Below, piece after piece: positions 1-9,116 of a stretch of 64,000 bases of DNA (the stretch's first letter is position 1; the number at the start of each line of letters is the position of its first letter). Below the pieces are notes generated by a model. The model did not search any database, had not been told where the DNA came from, and worked only from the letters and a program-made list of their open reading frames with translations. Source of the stretch: Aeromicrobium sp. Root344 (GTDB lineage Bacteria > Actinomycetota > Actinomycetes > Propionibacteriales > Nocardioidaceae); contig NZ_LMDH01000001.1 of the NCBI RefSeq assembly GCF_001425755.1, forward strand, positions 2,597,672 to 2,661,671, in the 5' to 3' direction. The position numbers and the translations under genes were made by a program.

Positions 1-5
1 TCTGC

Positions 6-1346
6 ATGAAGGACTTCCGCATCCTGGTGCTGCCGTTCGCCGCGGTGGCTCTAGTCCTGCTCGCCCTCGTCGCCCCGTCGAGCTCGGAGTCGGCGCGTCC
101 CCCGTCTCGAGTGGTCGTCGGTGAGGCGTCGTACGCCTGCCCGGCCGGCTCGGTCATCACGGTGGCGTCCGGCCAGGTGCGCGCCGGCTCAGGTGCCAAG
201 GCCAACATCTTCCCGGGGCGTGCGCGTGACGCGGAGCTCGAGAAGCCGTCCGCATGGCGTACGTCCGTGGTCGACGGCTCCGGGGTGATGGTCCAGCAGA
301 CCGGCCGGGCATCTGGTCCGGTGGGATTCTTCGCCGGCACCGCCCCCAAGAAGGGCGGCGGCGGACTCGTGGTCGGTTCGTGCCCGGGCGTCGTCGACGA
401 CGCCTGGCTGCTGGGTCTCGGCTCGGGCGGCAAGCACTTCTCGACCCTGATCCTGACGAACCTCGCCGACACCCCGGCCGCCGTCGACCTGTCGCTGTGG
501 GGGCCCAAGGGCAAGATCGACGCCGTCGGGTCCGAAGGCATCGTGGTCGGTCCCTCGTCGGTGCGCCGCATCCGGCTCGATGAGCTGGCCGCAGGGGAGC
601 CCGAGCTGGCGATGCACGTGCACCGGCGCCGTGGCTCGCTCTCGGCGGTCGTCAACGACAGTGCCACGACGGTCTTCAGCGGCACCGAGCCGGTGTCCGC
701 GACGTTGTCGCCCCGTCGCACGCAGGTCATCGGTGGACTGGTCCAGGGCGCTGATGGCCGGACGCTGATGCTGCTCAATCCCGGCGCCGACACCGCACGG
801 GTCGCAGTCAAGGTCATCGGCGCGAAGAACACGTTCGCCCCGTCCGGCTTGGAGCAGATCAAGGTACGAGCCGGCGCGACCCGGTCGATCACGGTGCCCA
901 AGTCCGCCGGCGCCGGTGCCCAGGCGCTGCAGGTCACGTCGGACCAGCCGGTCTCCGCGACGGTTCGCATGGCGCCCAGCGCCAAGGACTACGCCTACGC
1001 CGAGGCTGTCCCGGCGCTGACCGGTCCGGCCGTCGTACCGATCGAGGTCGGTCCCAAGATCGGTGCGCCGCGACTGCTCCTGACCGCGCCGGGTGCGGCG
1101 GCGACGGTCGACGTGCAGGCCTACGACTCGTCGATGCGGCGCTTGGCGGCGACGACCGTCAAGATCAAGGCCGGCACCACGACCTGGACCAGGCTCGAGA
1201 CGCCGGAGGCGGCCTACTTCGTGGTGACGCCCCACGGCAAGGTCGTCGCGGCCGCGACGTACGTCAAGGGCGACGGCATCAGCTCGCTGGCGTTGACGGC
1301 GGCCCCGGTCACCGTGCTGAGCCCCCAGGTCCGCCCGGTCTCCTGA
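6..1346 (+). CDS. DUF5719 family secreted/membrane-anchored protein
   Basis: 446 residues. Residues about 5-24 form one hydrophobic segment that serves as a signal anchor or uncleaved signal peptide, and the rest is a Gly/Ala/Val-rich, probably beta-structured extracellular region. The product matches the DUF5719 family by its N-terminus and by position: in actinobacteria this gene sits just before the zincin-like gene, DUF3499 and manB, as here. The start ATG overlaps a TGA (ATGA), as if it followed an upstream gene in the same operon whose end lies outside the window. No catalytic motif is visible, and the function is unknown; a cell-surface role is inferred from the topology. Confidence 0.75.
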   Translation: MKDFRILVLPFAAVALVLLALVAPSSSESARPPSRVVVGEASYACPAGSVITVASGQVRAGSGAKANIFPGRARDAELEKPSAWRTSVVDGSGVMVQQTGRASGPVGFFAGTAPKKGGGGLVVGSCPGVVDDAWLLGLGSGGKHFSTLILTNLADTPAAVDLSLWGPKGKIDAVGSEGIVVGPSSVRRIRLDELAAGEPELAMHVHRRRGSLSAVVNDSATTVFSGTEPVSATLSPRRTQVIGGLVQGADGRTLMLLNPGADTARVAVKVIGAKNTFAPSGLEQIKVRAGATRSITVPKSAGAGAQALQVTSDQPVSATVRMAPSAKDYAYAEAVPALTGPAVVPIEVGPKIGAPRLLLTAPGAAATVDVQAYDSSMRRLAATTVKIKAGTTTWTRLETPEAAYFVVTPHGKVVAAATYVKGDGISSLALTAAPVTVLSPQVRPVS

Positions 1347-1357
1347 GAGCGGGCTAA

Positions 1358-1804
1358 CTAGCGCGGTCGCGGGTCGAGGTCGTCCGGCGACATGTGCCAG
1401 ACCTCGGCGAGCCGGTCGAGGACGACCGTCCAGACGAGGTCCTCGAGGTCCTCGTTGCCAGAGCACCGCTGGGCGATCGGGATGCGGAACAGCACGACGC
1501 GTGCGCCCTCGGGCCCGGGCGCGACGATGCTCAGCGGCACGTCATCGGTCCATTCCGGCGGCAGCATCGGCGCTTCCTCGACGACGACGTCGACGTGATC
1601 CGGCTCGACCGCGAAGTGCGGCTCGAGGGCCGCCAGCACGTCGCCGACCAGCAGGTCGAACGACGCCCTCGCGGGACGGTGCACCGGCACGCTGCGTGGC
1701 GACAGCGGCCCGGGCAGTGCCATCGGTCCGCGGGGCCCGCGGCCTCGTCGGTCACGCATCCGGCCGGGTCGGGGGCCGCTGACGGCACCGCCGAAGTGAT
1801 CCAT
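1358..1804 (-). CDS. zincin-like metallopeptidase-family protein (PF06262-like) without HExxH
   Basis: 148 residues. It belongs to the small zincin-like family found beside DUF3499 and manB in actinobacteria (the Rv3259 position in Mycobacterium). The conserved core is present (LPPEW, then RVVLFRIPI), but where metal-binding members have HExxH this protein reads VVLDRLAEVWHM, so the two zinc histidines and the catalytic Glu are not in place. The Arg/Pro-rich N-terminus of about 30 residues looks disordered. The ATG at 1804 is favoured because a TAGGCT -10 box ends 6 nt before it, predicting a leaderless message. It is divergent from DUF3499. Peptidase activity is doubtful; it may be a structural or regulatory relic. 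Confidence 0.7.
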   Translation of the reverse strand: MDHFGGAVSGPRPGRMRDRRGRGPRGPMALPGPLSPRSVPVHRPARASFDLLVGDVLAALEPHFAVEPDHVDVVVEEAPMLPPEWTDDVPLSIVAPGPEGARVVLFRIPIAQRCSGNEDLEDLVWTVVLDRLAEVWHMSPDDLDPRPR

Positions 1805-1810
1805 GCGGTG

Positions 1811-1816
1811 AGCCTA
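1811..1816 (-). promoter_or_regulatory. -10 box of a leaderless promoter (zincin-like gene)
   Basis: On the minus strand TAGGCT is followed by six bases (CACCGC) and then the ATG at 1804. With the usual 6-7 nt from -10 box to +1, transcription would begin at the A of the start codon. Confidence 0.55.
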
Positions 1817-1840
1817 ACGCGCGCGCCTCGGCGTCAGGGA

Positions 1841-1846
1841 TAACCT
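1841..1846 (+). promoter_or_regulatory. -10 box of a leaderless promoter (DUF3499 gene)
   Basis: TAACCT is followed by six bases and the GTG at 1853, the same geometry as the divergent promoter at 1811-1816. No Shine-Dalgarno sequence precedes the GTG. Confidence 0.5.
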
Positions 1847-1852
1847 CACCTC

Positions 1853-2182
1853 GTGGGTGCGGTGAGACGATGCACGCGATCTGCGTGCTCCCAGACGGCA
1901 GTGGCGACGCTGACCTATGTCTATGCGGACCAGACGGCGGTGCTGGGTCCCCTCGCGACCTACGCCGAGCCGCACACCTATGACCTGTGCGCCGAGCACT
2001 CGCAGCGCATGTCGGCGCCGCAGGGCTGGAACGTCCTGCGCCTCGCGCCCGACCCCGCGGCAGCCGAGCCCACGCGCGACGACCTGCTGGCCCTGGCCGA
2101 TGCCGTACGCGAAGCCGGTCGCCCGCCCGCTCCGCAACCCGATGGACCACCAGCCCTTCGACTCGTGAGGCCCGACTCTTGA
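1853..2182 (+). CDS. DUF3499 family protein
   Basis: 109 residues, matching the actinobacterial DUF3499 family (position of Rv3258c in Mycobacterium, next to manB). The conserved block AVATLTYVYADQTAVLGPLA is clear, followed by YAEPHTYDLC and an Ala/Pro-rich tail. Cysteines in the N-terminal RRCTRSAC stretch and in YDLC could bind a metal, though this is inference. The GTG at 1853 is chosen because of the -10 box six bases before it; the family N-terminus (RRC...) would also fit the in-frame GTG at 1862. The stop overlaps the TTG start of the next gene. Function unknown. Confidence 0.8.
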   Translation: MGAVRRCTRSACSQTAVATLTYVYADQTAVLGPLATYAEPHTYDLCAEHSQRMSAPQGWNVLRLAPDPAAAEPTRDDLLALADAVREAGRPPAPQPDGPPALRLVRPDS

Positions 2183-3537
2183 TCGACCCCCGTCTGGCGG
2201 AGGTGGTCAAGGCGTACGACGTACGCGGCCGCTCGCCCGAACAGCTCGACCCTGCCCTGACCCGTGCCCTCGGCGAGGCGTTCGCGCTCGAGACCGGTGT
2301 GGCCGGAGGCGGCACCGCCGTGATCGGCCACGACATGCGCGACACGTCGCCGCTGCTCGTCGAGGCGTTCTCAGATGGGGTACGCGCCCAGGGCGGCAAC
2401 ATCATCGGCATCGGCCTGGCGTCGACCGACCTGCTCTACTTCGCGTCCGGCGACCTCGACCTGCCCGGCGCCATGATCACGGCGAGCCACAACCCGGCGG
2501 AGTACAACGGCATCAAGCTGTGCCGCGCCGGGGCCAAGCCGATCGGCTACGACACCGGGCTCGCGGCGATCGCCGAGCAGGCCACCGAGCTCCTGGCCCG
2601 CACCGAGCTGCCGGAGCCGACGGGGACGTACGAGGAGCTCGACGCGCTCAGCCGCTATGCCGCCTATCTCCACGAGATCGTGCCGATCCCCGACCGGCGC
2701 CGCCTCGAGGTCGTGGCCGATGCCGGCAACGGCATGGCCGGGCACACCGTGCCGTCGGTCTTCGCGACGCTCAACGTCGAGCTGACGCCGATGTACTTCG
2801 ACCTCGACGGCACCTTCCCCAACCACGACGCCAACCCGCTCGACCACAGCACCCTGGTCGACCTGCAGGCCACGGTGCGCGAGACCGGCGCCGACATCGG
2901 CCTGGCGTTCGACGGCGACGCCGACCGCTGCTTCGTGGTCGACGAGCTCGGCGACGTCGTCTCGCCGTCGGCGATCACGGCGCTCATCGCCTCCCGCGCC
3001 CTGCTCACGACGCCCGGCGCGACGATCCTGCACAACGTCATCACGTCCCGGGCCGTGCCGGAGATCATCGCCGAGAACGGTGGCACCGCCGTGCGTACGC
3101 CCGTCGGGCACTCGTTGATCAAGGCGGAGATGGCGCGCACCGGCGCGGTGTTCGGCGGCGAGCACTCGGGGCACTTCTACTTCAAGGACTTCTTCCTCGC
3201 CGACTCCGGCATGATCGCCGCGCTGCACGTCATGGCGGCGCTCGCCGAGACCGACGGCACGGTGTCCGAGCTGATGGCGCAGTACGAGCGCTACGTCGCC
3301 TCCGGCGAGATCAACAGCACCGTCGACGACGGCCCGGCGATTCTCGAGGAGCTCTCCACGACGTACGCCGAGCTTCCACAGGACACGCTCGACGGCCTGA
3401 CGATCACGGGCGACCGGTGGTGGTTCAACGTGCGGGCCTCCAACACCGAGCCCCTGCTGCGGCTCAACGTCGAGGGTGACGACGACGAGACGATGGCGCG
3501 TGTCCGCGATGAAGTCCTCGCGGTGATACGTCGGTAG
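2179..3537 (+). CDS. manB: phosphomannomutase/phosphoglucomutase
   Basis: 452 residues, the usual length for alpha-D-phosphohexomutases. All four signature loops are present: the phosphoserine loop TASHNPAEYNG (Ser about residue 103), the Mg-binding DGDADR (about 245-250), the sugar-recognition GGEHSGH loop, and the C-terminal phosphate-binding RASNTEPLLRL loop. It interconverts mannose-6-P/mannose-1-P and probably glucose phosphates, feeding GDP-mannose for envelope glycans. The start is taken as the TTG at 2179, which overlaps the DUF3499 stop (TTGA) and has GAGG about 8 nt upstream; a longer reading back to 1987 would run through DUF3499 and lacks homologous sequence. Translational coupling with DUF3499 is likely. 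Confidence 0.92.
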   Translation: MIDPRLAEVVKAYDVRGRSPEQLDPALTRALGEAFALETGVAGGGTAVIGHDMRDTSPLLVEAFSDGVRAQGGNIIGIGLASTDLLYFASGDLDLPGAMITASHNPAEYNGIKLCRAGAKPIGYDTGLAAIAEQATELLARTELPEPTGTYEELDALSRYAAYLHEIVPIPDRRRLEVVADAGNGMAGHTVPSVFATLNVELTPMYFDLDGTFPNHDANPLDHSTLVDLQATVRETGADIGLAFDGDADRCFVVDELGDVVSPSAITALIASRALLTTPGATILHNVITSRAVPEIIAENGGTAVRTPVGHSLIKAEMARTGAVFGGEHSGHFYFKDFFLADSGMIAALHVMAALAETDGTVSELMAQYERYVASGEINSTVDDGPAILEELSTTYAELPQDTLDGLTITGDRWWFNVRASNTEPLLRLNVEGDDDETMARVRDEVLAVIRR

Positions 3538-3540
3538 GCT
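3535..3540 (+). promoter_or_regulatory. -10 box of a leaderless promoter (Trm112-like gene)
   Basis: TAGGCT, whose first three bases are the manB stop codon, lies exactly six bases before the ATG at 3547. It predicts a separate leaderless transcript for the Trm112/CDF genes. Confidence 0.45.
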
Positions 3541-3546
3541 GCTCGC

Positions 3547-3714
3547 ATGAATCTTGACCCCGCCCTGCTCGAGATCCTGGTCTGCCCGCAGTGCCGGGCC
3601 ACCCTGGCGGTCGACGACGAGGCCAGTGAGCTCGTCTGCACCGCCTGCGCCCTCGCCTATCCCGTCCGTCGCGACATCCCCGTGATGCTCGTCGACGAAG
3701 CGCGGAGCATCTGA
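3547..3714 (+). CDS. Trm112 family protein
   Basis: 55 residues beginning [16 protein letters not shown]. It carries a zinc-ribbon pattern: CPQC near residues 13-16 and CTAC near 31-34, ending in the typical [10 protein letters not shown] strand. Bacterial Trm112-like proteins (YcaR type) are small proteins of this length; in other lineages they activate methyltransferases, but the bacterial partner is usually unknown. It sits immediately after manB and 3 nt before the CDF gene, so it may be co-transcribed with either. Identification rests on the motif pattern and the conserved position after manB. Confidence 0.85.
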   Translation: MNLDPALLEILVCPQCRATLAVDDEASELVCTACALAYPVRRDIPVMLVDEARSI

Positions 3715-3717
3715 GCG

Positions 3718-4698
3718 ATGTCGACCGAAGGCGGCAACAAGGCGGTCATCGCTGCGCTCCTGGCCAACACCGGCATCGCCATCACGAAGTTCATCGCATT
3801 CCTGCTGACGGGATTCTCGTCGATGCTGGCCGAGTCGATCCACTCGCTGGCCGACTCCGGCAACCAGGTGCTGCTGCTGGTCGGCGGCAAGCGCTCGCAA
3901 CGCGAGGCCACCGAGGAGCACCCCTTCGGGTTCGGCCGGGAGCGCTACATCTACGCGTTCGTCGTCTCGATCGTGCTGTTCAGCGTCGGCGGCCTGTTCG
4001 CGCTCTACGAGGCGTACCACAAGTGGCACGAGATCCATGAGGGTCATGACGCCGGCCTCGACAGCACATGGCGCCTCGTCCCGCTCGTCGTGTTGGGCAT
4101 CGCGATCGTGCTCGAGTCATTGTCGTTCCGCACCGCGATCGTCGAGGGCAACAAGGTCCGTGGCGCGCAGAGCTGGTGGTCGTTCATCCGCCGCGCCAAG
4201 TCGCCGGAGCTGCCCGTCATCCTCCTCGAGGACTTCGCCGCGCTGATCGGCCTCGTCGCGGCGTTCCTCGCCGTGAGCCTGTCGCTGCTCACCGACAACG
4301 CCTACTTCGACGTCGTCGGCACCGGCTTCATCGGTGTGCTGCTGATCGTCGTCGCGATCGTCCTGGCCATCGAGGTCAAGAGCCTGCTGATCGGTGAGTC
4401 CGCGAGCAAGGACGCGATCGGCCGGATGCGCTCGGCGATCGAGTCCACGTCGGGCGTCACGCAGATCATCCACATGAAGACGCTGCACATCGCGCCCGAA
4501 GAGCTGCTCGTCGCGGTCAAGATCGGCATCGAGGCCGACGCGACCGGTGCCGGCATCGCCGAGGTCATCGACGCCGCCGAGCGCAACGTACGGGCGGCGG
4601 AGCCGATGGCACAGCAGGTCTACGTCGAGCCCGACGTCTATCGTGCCGACCACGTCCCCGACGCCCGCCCCACACCCCCGAGCGCCCCCAGCCACTAG
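3718..4698 (+). CDS. cation diffusion facilitator family transporter
   Basis: 326 residues with about six membrane segments and a C-terminal cytoplasmic domain. The TM2 motif HSLAD and the TM5 motif LLEDFAALIG are visible; having Glu rather than His in the TM5 site resembles the SLC30A9-like branch of the CDF family. It probably exports a divalent cation (zinc, manganese or another) in exchange for protons; the metal cannot be told from the sequence. The gene follows the Trm112 gene after 3 bases and ends convergent to the symporter operon, with a long hairpin between. Confidence 0.85.
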   Translation: MSTEGGNKAVIAALLANTGIAITKFIAFLLTGFSSMLAESIHSLADSGNQVLLLVGGKRSQREATEEHPFGFGRERYIYAFVVSIVLFSVGGLFALYEAYHKWHEIHEGHDAGLDSTWRLVPLVVLGIAIVLESLSFRTAIVEGNKVRGAQSWWSFIRRAKSPELPVILLEDFAALIGLVAAFLAVSLSLLTDNAYFDVVGTGFIGVLLIVVAIVLAIEVKSLLIGESASKDAIGRMRSAIESTSGVTQIIHMKTLHIAPEELLVAVKIGIEADATGAGIAEVIDAAERNVRAAEPMAQQVYVEPDVYRADHVPDARPTPPSAPSH

Positions 4699-4707
4699 CA
4701 GGACGCC

Positions 4708-4773
4708 CCGCGATGTGGCGGACAGACCACCACCGGGCAGGTGATCGGTGGTGGTCCGGCCGCCACATCGCGG
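4708..4773. terminator. long inverted repeat between convergent genes
   Basis: Arms 4708-4735 and 4746-4773 (28 nt each, 26 complementary) flank a 10-nt loop. It lies between the CDF stop and the end of the symporter gene, so it can terminate transcription from both sides. There is no T-tract, as is common for actinobacterial terminators. Confidence 0.75.
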
Positions 4774-4776
4774 TGA

Positions 4777-6447
4777 CTAGTCCACCGGTGGGGTCGACAG
4801 CGGGTCGAGGCGGTCGACGACCTCCGGGTCGCCGGCGTCGGCCAGGTAGTCCGTCGGGTGCGTGTCGTCCGTCCCGGCGTCGATGTCGAGCGCGCGGCAG
4901 ATGACGGTGCCGACGGCCGCGACGATCAGGTTGAGCACGAGCGCCGTCAGCCCGAAGTAGATCAGGTTGTCGCTCAGGTTGACCCCGAGCACCTCGAGCG
5001 GAGCGACGGAGCCGCCGAAATGCGACCCCGGGTCACCGACGACCGGCGTGTTGTAGGCCGCGACCGTGCCCCACACCATGCCGATCGCCCAACCGGCGAT
5101 CAAGGCGTAGCGGTGGAACCAGCGCGTGTAGAGGCCGATGACGATCGCCGGCAGCGTCTGCAGGATCCAGATGCCGCCCAGCAGCTGCAGGTTGATCGCG
5201 AAGTCCTTGGGCAGCGCCAGCACGAACAGCAGCGCGCCGAACTTCACCAGCAGGCTGGCGAGCTTGCTCTGCTTGGCCTCCTGCGCGTCCGTCGCGCCCG
5301 GGTTGAGGAACGCCTTGTAGATGTTGCGCGTCCACAGGTTGGCGGCGGCGATCGACATGATCGCGGCCGGCACGAACGCGCCGATGACGATCGCGGCGAA
5401 CGCGACCCCGGCGAACCAGGGCGAGAACTCCTGCTCGAACAGCTGCGGGATCGCCAGCTGCGGGTTCTTGACCTGGATCCCGGCAGCGACCGCGGCGATG
5501 CCGAGCAGGGCCAGGAGGCCGAGCAGGAACGAGTACGCCGGCAGCAGCGCCGCGTTGCGCCGGATGATGTTGCGGTTCTTGGTCGACAGCACCGCGGTCA
5601 CCGAGTGCGGATACATGAAGAGCGCAAGCGCCGAGCCGAGCGACAGCGTGGCGTACGCCCACTGGGAGACCCCCAGACCCGGGATCAGCCCCTTGGGCCT
5701 CGCCTCACCGGCCGCGATGGCGTCGGCGCTGTCCTTGTTGAACGAGTCGAAGGCCTTGCCGGCGGAGTCGAAGATGCCGCTCCAGCCGCCGAGCTGCGTC
5801 GGCAGGTAGATCACCGCGACGATGATGACGAGGTAGATCAGCGTGTCCTTGACGAACGCGATGAGCGCGGGCGCCCGCAGCCCCGAGGAGTAGGTGTAGG
5901 CCGCCAACAGGGCGAACGCGACGAACAGCGGGATGTCCTTGCGGAACCAGCTGGCGTCCTCGCCGCCGCCGAGCCCCATCACATCGAGCACCGCCTGGAT
6001 GCCGACGAGCTGCAGTGCGATGTAGGGCAGCGTCGCCAGGATGCCGGTGAACGCGATGGCCAGCGAGAGGCCGCGGGAGTCGAACCGGCCCTGCACGAAG
6101 TCGGCCGGTGTCACGTACGCCCGACGGTGCGAGACCGACCACAGTCGTGGCAGGAAGATGAAGATGATCGGGTAGAGGATGATCGTGTAGGGCACCGCGA
6201 AGAATCCCGTGGCGTTGCCGGCATAGAGCAGCGCAGGCACCGCGATGAACGTGTAGGCCGTGTAGATGTCGCCGCCGATGAGGAACCACGCGACGAACGT
6301 GCCGAAGCTGCGCCCGCCCAGCCCCCACTCGTCGAGGTTGTCGAGCGTCTCGGCCTTGCGCCACCGCGCGGCGAGGAAGCCGAGGACCGTGACGAGCAGG
6401 AAGAAGAACAGGAAGATGCTGAGCGAGACCGGGTCGACGTCGTTCAT
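4777..6447 (-). CDS. sodium:solute symporter, probably monocarboxylate uptake (MctP-like)
   Basis: 556 residues with about 13 hydrophobic segments, matching the SSS family (PF00474). The N-terminal segment WGLGGRSFGTFVAWFLIGGD resembles the MctP-like monocarboxylate permease group. It would take up short-chain acids such as acetate, propionate, lactate or pyruvate with Na+. The gene overlaps the stop of the upstream DUF3311 gene, the usual two-gene arrangement for this transporter type, where the small protein is thought to be an accessory subunit. The C-terminal tail of about 35 residues is acidic. Substrate assignment is by family only. Confidence 0.8.
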   Translation of the reverse strand: MNDVDPVSLSIFLFFFLLVTVLGFLAARWRKAETLDNLDEWGLGGRSFGTFVAWFLIGGDIYTAYTFIAVPALLYAGNATGFFAVPYTIILYPIIFIFLPRLWSVSHRRAYVTPADFVQGRFDSRGLSLAIAFTGILATLPYIALQLVGIQAVLDVMGLGGGEDASWFRKDIPLFVAFALLAAYTYSSGLRAPALIAFVKDTLIYLVIIVAVIYLPTQLGGWSGIFDSAGKAFDSFNKDSADAIAAGEARPKGLIPGLGVSQWAYATLSLGSALALFMYPHSVTAVLSTKNRNIIRRNAALLPAYSFLLGLLALLGIAAVAAGIQVKNPQLAIPQLFEQEFSPWFAGVAFAAIVIGAFVPAAIMSIAAANLWTRNIYKAFLNPGATDAQEAKQSKLASLLVKFGALLFVLALPKDFAINLQLLGGIWILQTLPAIVIGLYTRWFHRYALIAGWAIGMVWGTVAAYNTPVVGDPGSHFGGSVAPLEVLGVNLSDNLIYFGLTALVLNLIVAAVGTVICRALDIDAGTDDTHPTDYLADAGDPEVVDRLDPLSTPPVD

Positions 6448-6704
6448 CGCGCGTCCCCGTTCGTACGTCCTTCGGCGAGGCGTCGCTGCCGCTCATGGCC
6501 GATGACGAGTCGGTAGGCGAGCGACGTCAGGACGACGGACCCGATGACCAGCAGGAACTGGTACCAGAAGAAGAACGGGATGCCCCACAGCTCGGGATCG
6601 GCCTTGGCGTACGTCCAGACGAGCAGCGGGACGACGATGGCAACTGCCAGCGCCACCCCCGCCCCGATCAGTGGACCCTTGCCCGGCGGTGTGTGCTCTG
6701 GCAT
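6444..6704 (-). CDS. DUF3311 family small membrane protein
   Basis: 86 residues with two predicted membrane helices (about residues 12-33 and 45-67) joined by a loop containing DPELWGIPFFFWYQ, the recognisable DUF3311 core. It overlaps the symporter start by 4 nt, so the two are coupled; such pairs are common for acetate/monocarboxylate symporters. The ATG at 6704 has a G-rich Shine-Dalgarno (GGGGGG) 8 nt upstream, whereas the ATG at 6710 would be too close and a start at 6758 would add a polar extension. Confidence 0.75.
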   Translation of the reverse strand: MPEHTPPGKGPLIGAGVALAVAIVVPLLVWTYAKADPELWGIPFFFWYQFLLVIGSVVLTSLAYRLVIGHERQRRLAEGRTNGDAR

Positions 6705-6854
6705 CGACATGACCCCCCAGTCAGTCCGGCCGTGACCCCCGTCACAGTCCTCCGACACCGTACGCCCGACGCGTGGCGAGCGAAAGCCGGGGCCCGACGT
6801 TTGTCGGATCCCTCACATGTGCCCGCCGATTCGGTGGGGACGCCTACCCGCCGG

Positions 6855-6860
6855 TACGCT
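6855..6860 (+). promoter_or_regulatory. -10 box of a leaderless promoter (ahcY)
   Basis: TACGCT followed by seven bases and the ATG of ahcY at 6868. There is no room for an SAH riboswitch or Shine-Dalgarno in a transcript starting here. Confidence 0.5.
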
Positions 6861-6867
6861 GTCGACC

Positions 6868-8295
<1,428 letters not shown>

Positions 8296-8365
8296 GTCAC
8301 CGCACGACACATCGCTCCGGGCGCCAGGTGTTCGCATCTGGCGCCCGTCGCTGTCCCCGCCTCCG

Positions 8366-8371
8366 TATCAT
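8366..8371 (+). promoter_or_regulatory. -10 box upstream of mtrA
   Basis: TATCAT lies 8 nt before the mtrA ATG at 8380. The transcript would start at or within a base or two of the start codon. Confidence 0.45.
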
Positions 8372-8379
8372 GGGTTCCT

Positions 8380-9078
8380 ATGAGCTATCGACGTACGAAG
8401 CGTGATCGCGTGCTCGTCGTCGACGATGACGCCTCGCTCGCCGAGATGCTCACGATCGTCCTCGAGGGCGAGGGCCTGACCGCTGCGGTGTGCCGTTCCG
8501 GCGACCGGGTCATGGCGGCGTTCAGCCAGTTCAAGCCCGATGTCGTGCTACTCGACCTGATGCTGCCGGGCCTGGACGGCATGAGCGTGTGCCGGCAGAT
8601 CCGCGAGAAGTCGGCCGTGCCGATCATCATGCTGACCGCCAAGTCCGACACGCCCGACGTCGTCGCCGGGCTCGAGGCCGGAGCGGACGACTACATCACC
8701 AAGCCGTTCAAGAACACCGAGCTCGTCGCGCGCATCCGGGCCCGACTGCGCCGCTCGGACCAGCTCGCGGAGCCACTCGTGTTCGGCGACATCGTGCTCG
8801 ACCCGGCCGGTCACACCGTGACCCGCAAGGGCGAGCCGCTCGAGCTGACCCCGCTGGAGTTCGACCTGCTGGCCTGCCTGCTGAGCGATCCGGCCCAGGT
8901 CTTCACGCGCGAGACGCTGCTGCAGAAGGTCTGGGGCTACCACCACCCGGGCGACACCAAGCTCGTCAACGTCCACATGACGCGCCTCCGGTCCAAGATC
9001 GAGGACGACGCCGAGAACCCGCAGATCATCCGCACCGTCCGCGGAGTCGGCTACCAGGCGATCACGCCGCCCGCATGA
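8380..9078 (+). CDS. mtrA: response regulator MtrA
   Basis: 232 residues, OmpR/PhoB class. The receiver domain has the acidic pocket VVDDD, the phospho-acceptor Asp59 in VLLDLMLPG, and TKPFKN around the conserved Lys. The C-terminal winged helix carries LTPLEFDLLACL and VNVHMTRLRSKIE. MtrA is the actinobacterial regulator of cell-wall hydrolases, division and osmotic adaptation, phosphorylated by MtrB. Identity is secured by the order ahcY-mtrA-mtrB-lpqB. It is followed after 38 nt by mtrB. Confidence 0.96.
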   Translation: MSYRRTKRDRVLVVDDDASLAEMLTIVLEGEGLTAAVCRSGDRVMAAFSQFKPDVVLLDLMLPGLDGMSVCRQIREKSAVPIIMLTAKSDTPDVVAGLEAGADDYITKPFKNTELVARIRARLRRSDQLAEPLVFGDIVLDPAGHTVTRKGEPLELTPLEFDLLACLLSDPAQVFTRETLLQKVWGYHHPGDTKLVNVHMTRLRSKIEDDAENPQIIRTVRGVGYQAITPPA

Positions 9079-9116
9079 CGCGGCAACGCCCGTCCGGCGG
9101 GGCAGGGATGCCCTAG

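Noticed and set aside
4858-6516. A 552-codon open frame on the plus strand opposite the symporter gene
   Set aside because: The product is Arg/Asp/Glu-rich with no fold, and it lies antisense to a clear SSS transporter; long shadow frames are expected at this GC content.
6711-6867. An SAH riboswitch upstream of ahcY
   Set aside because: The -10 box seven bases before the ATG leaves no leader for a riboswitch, and no matching stems were recognised.
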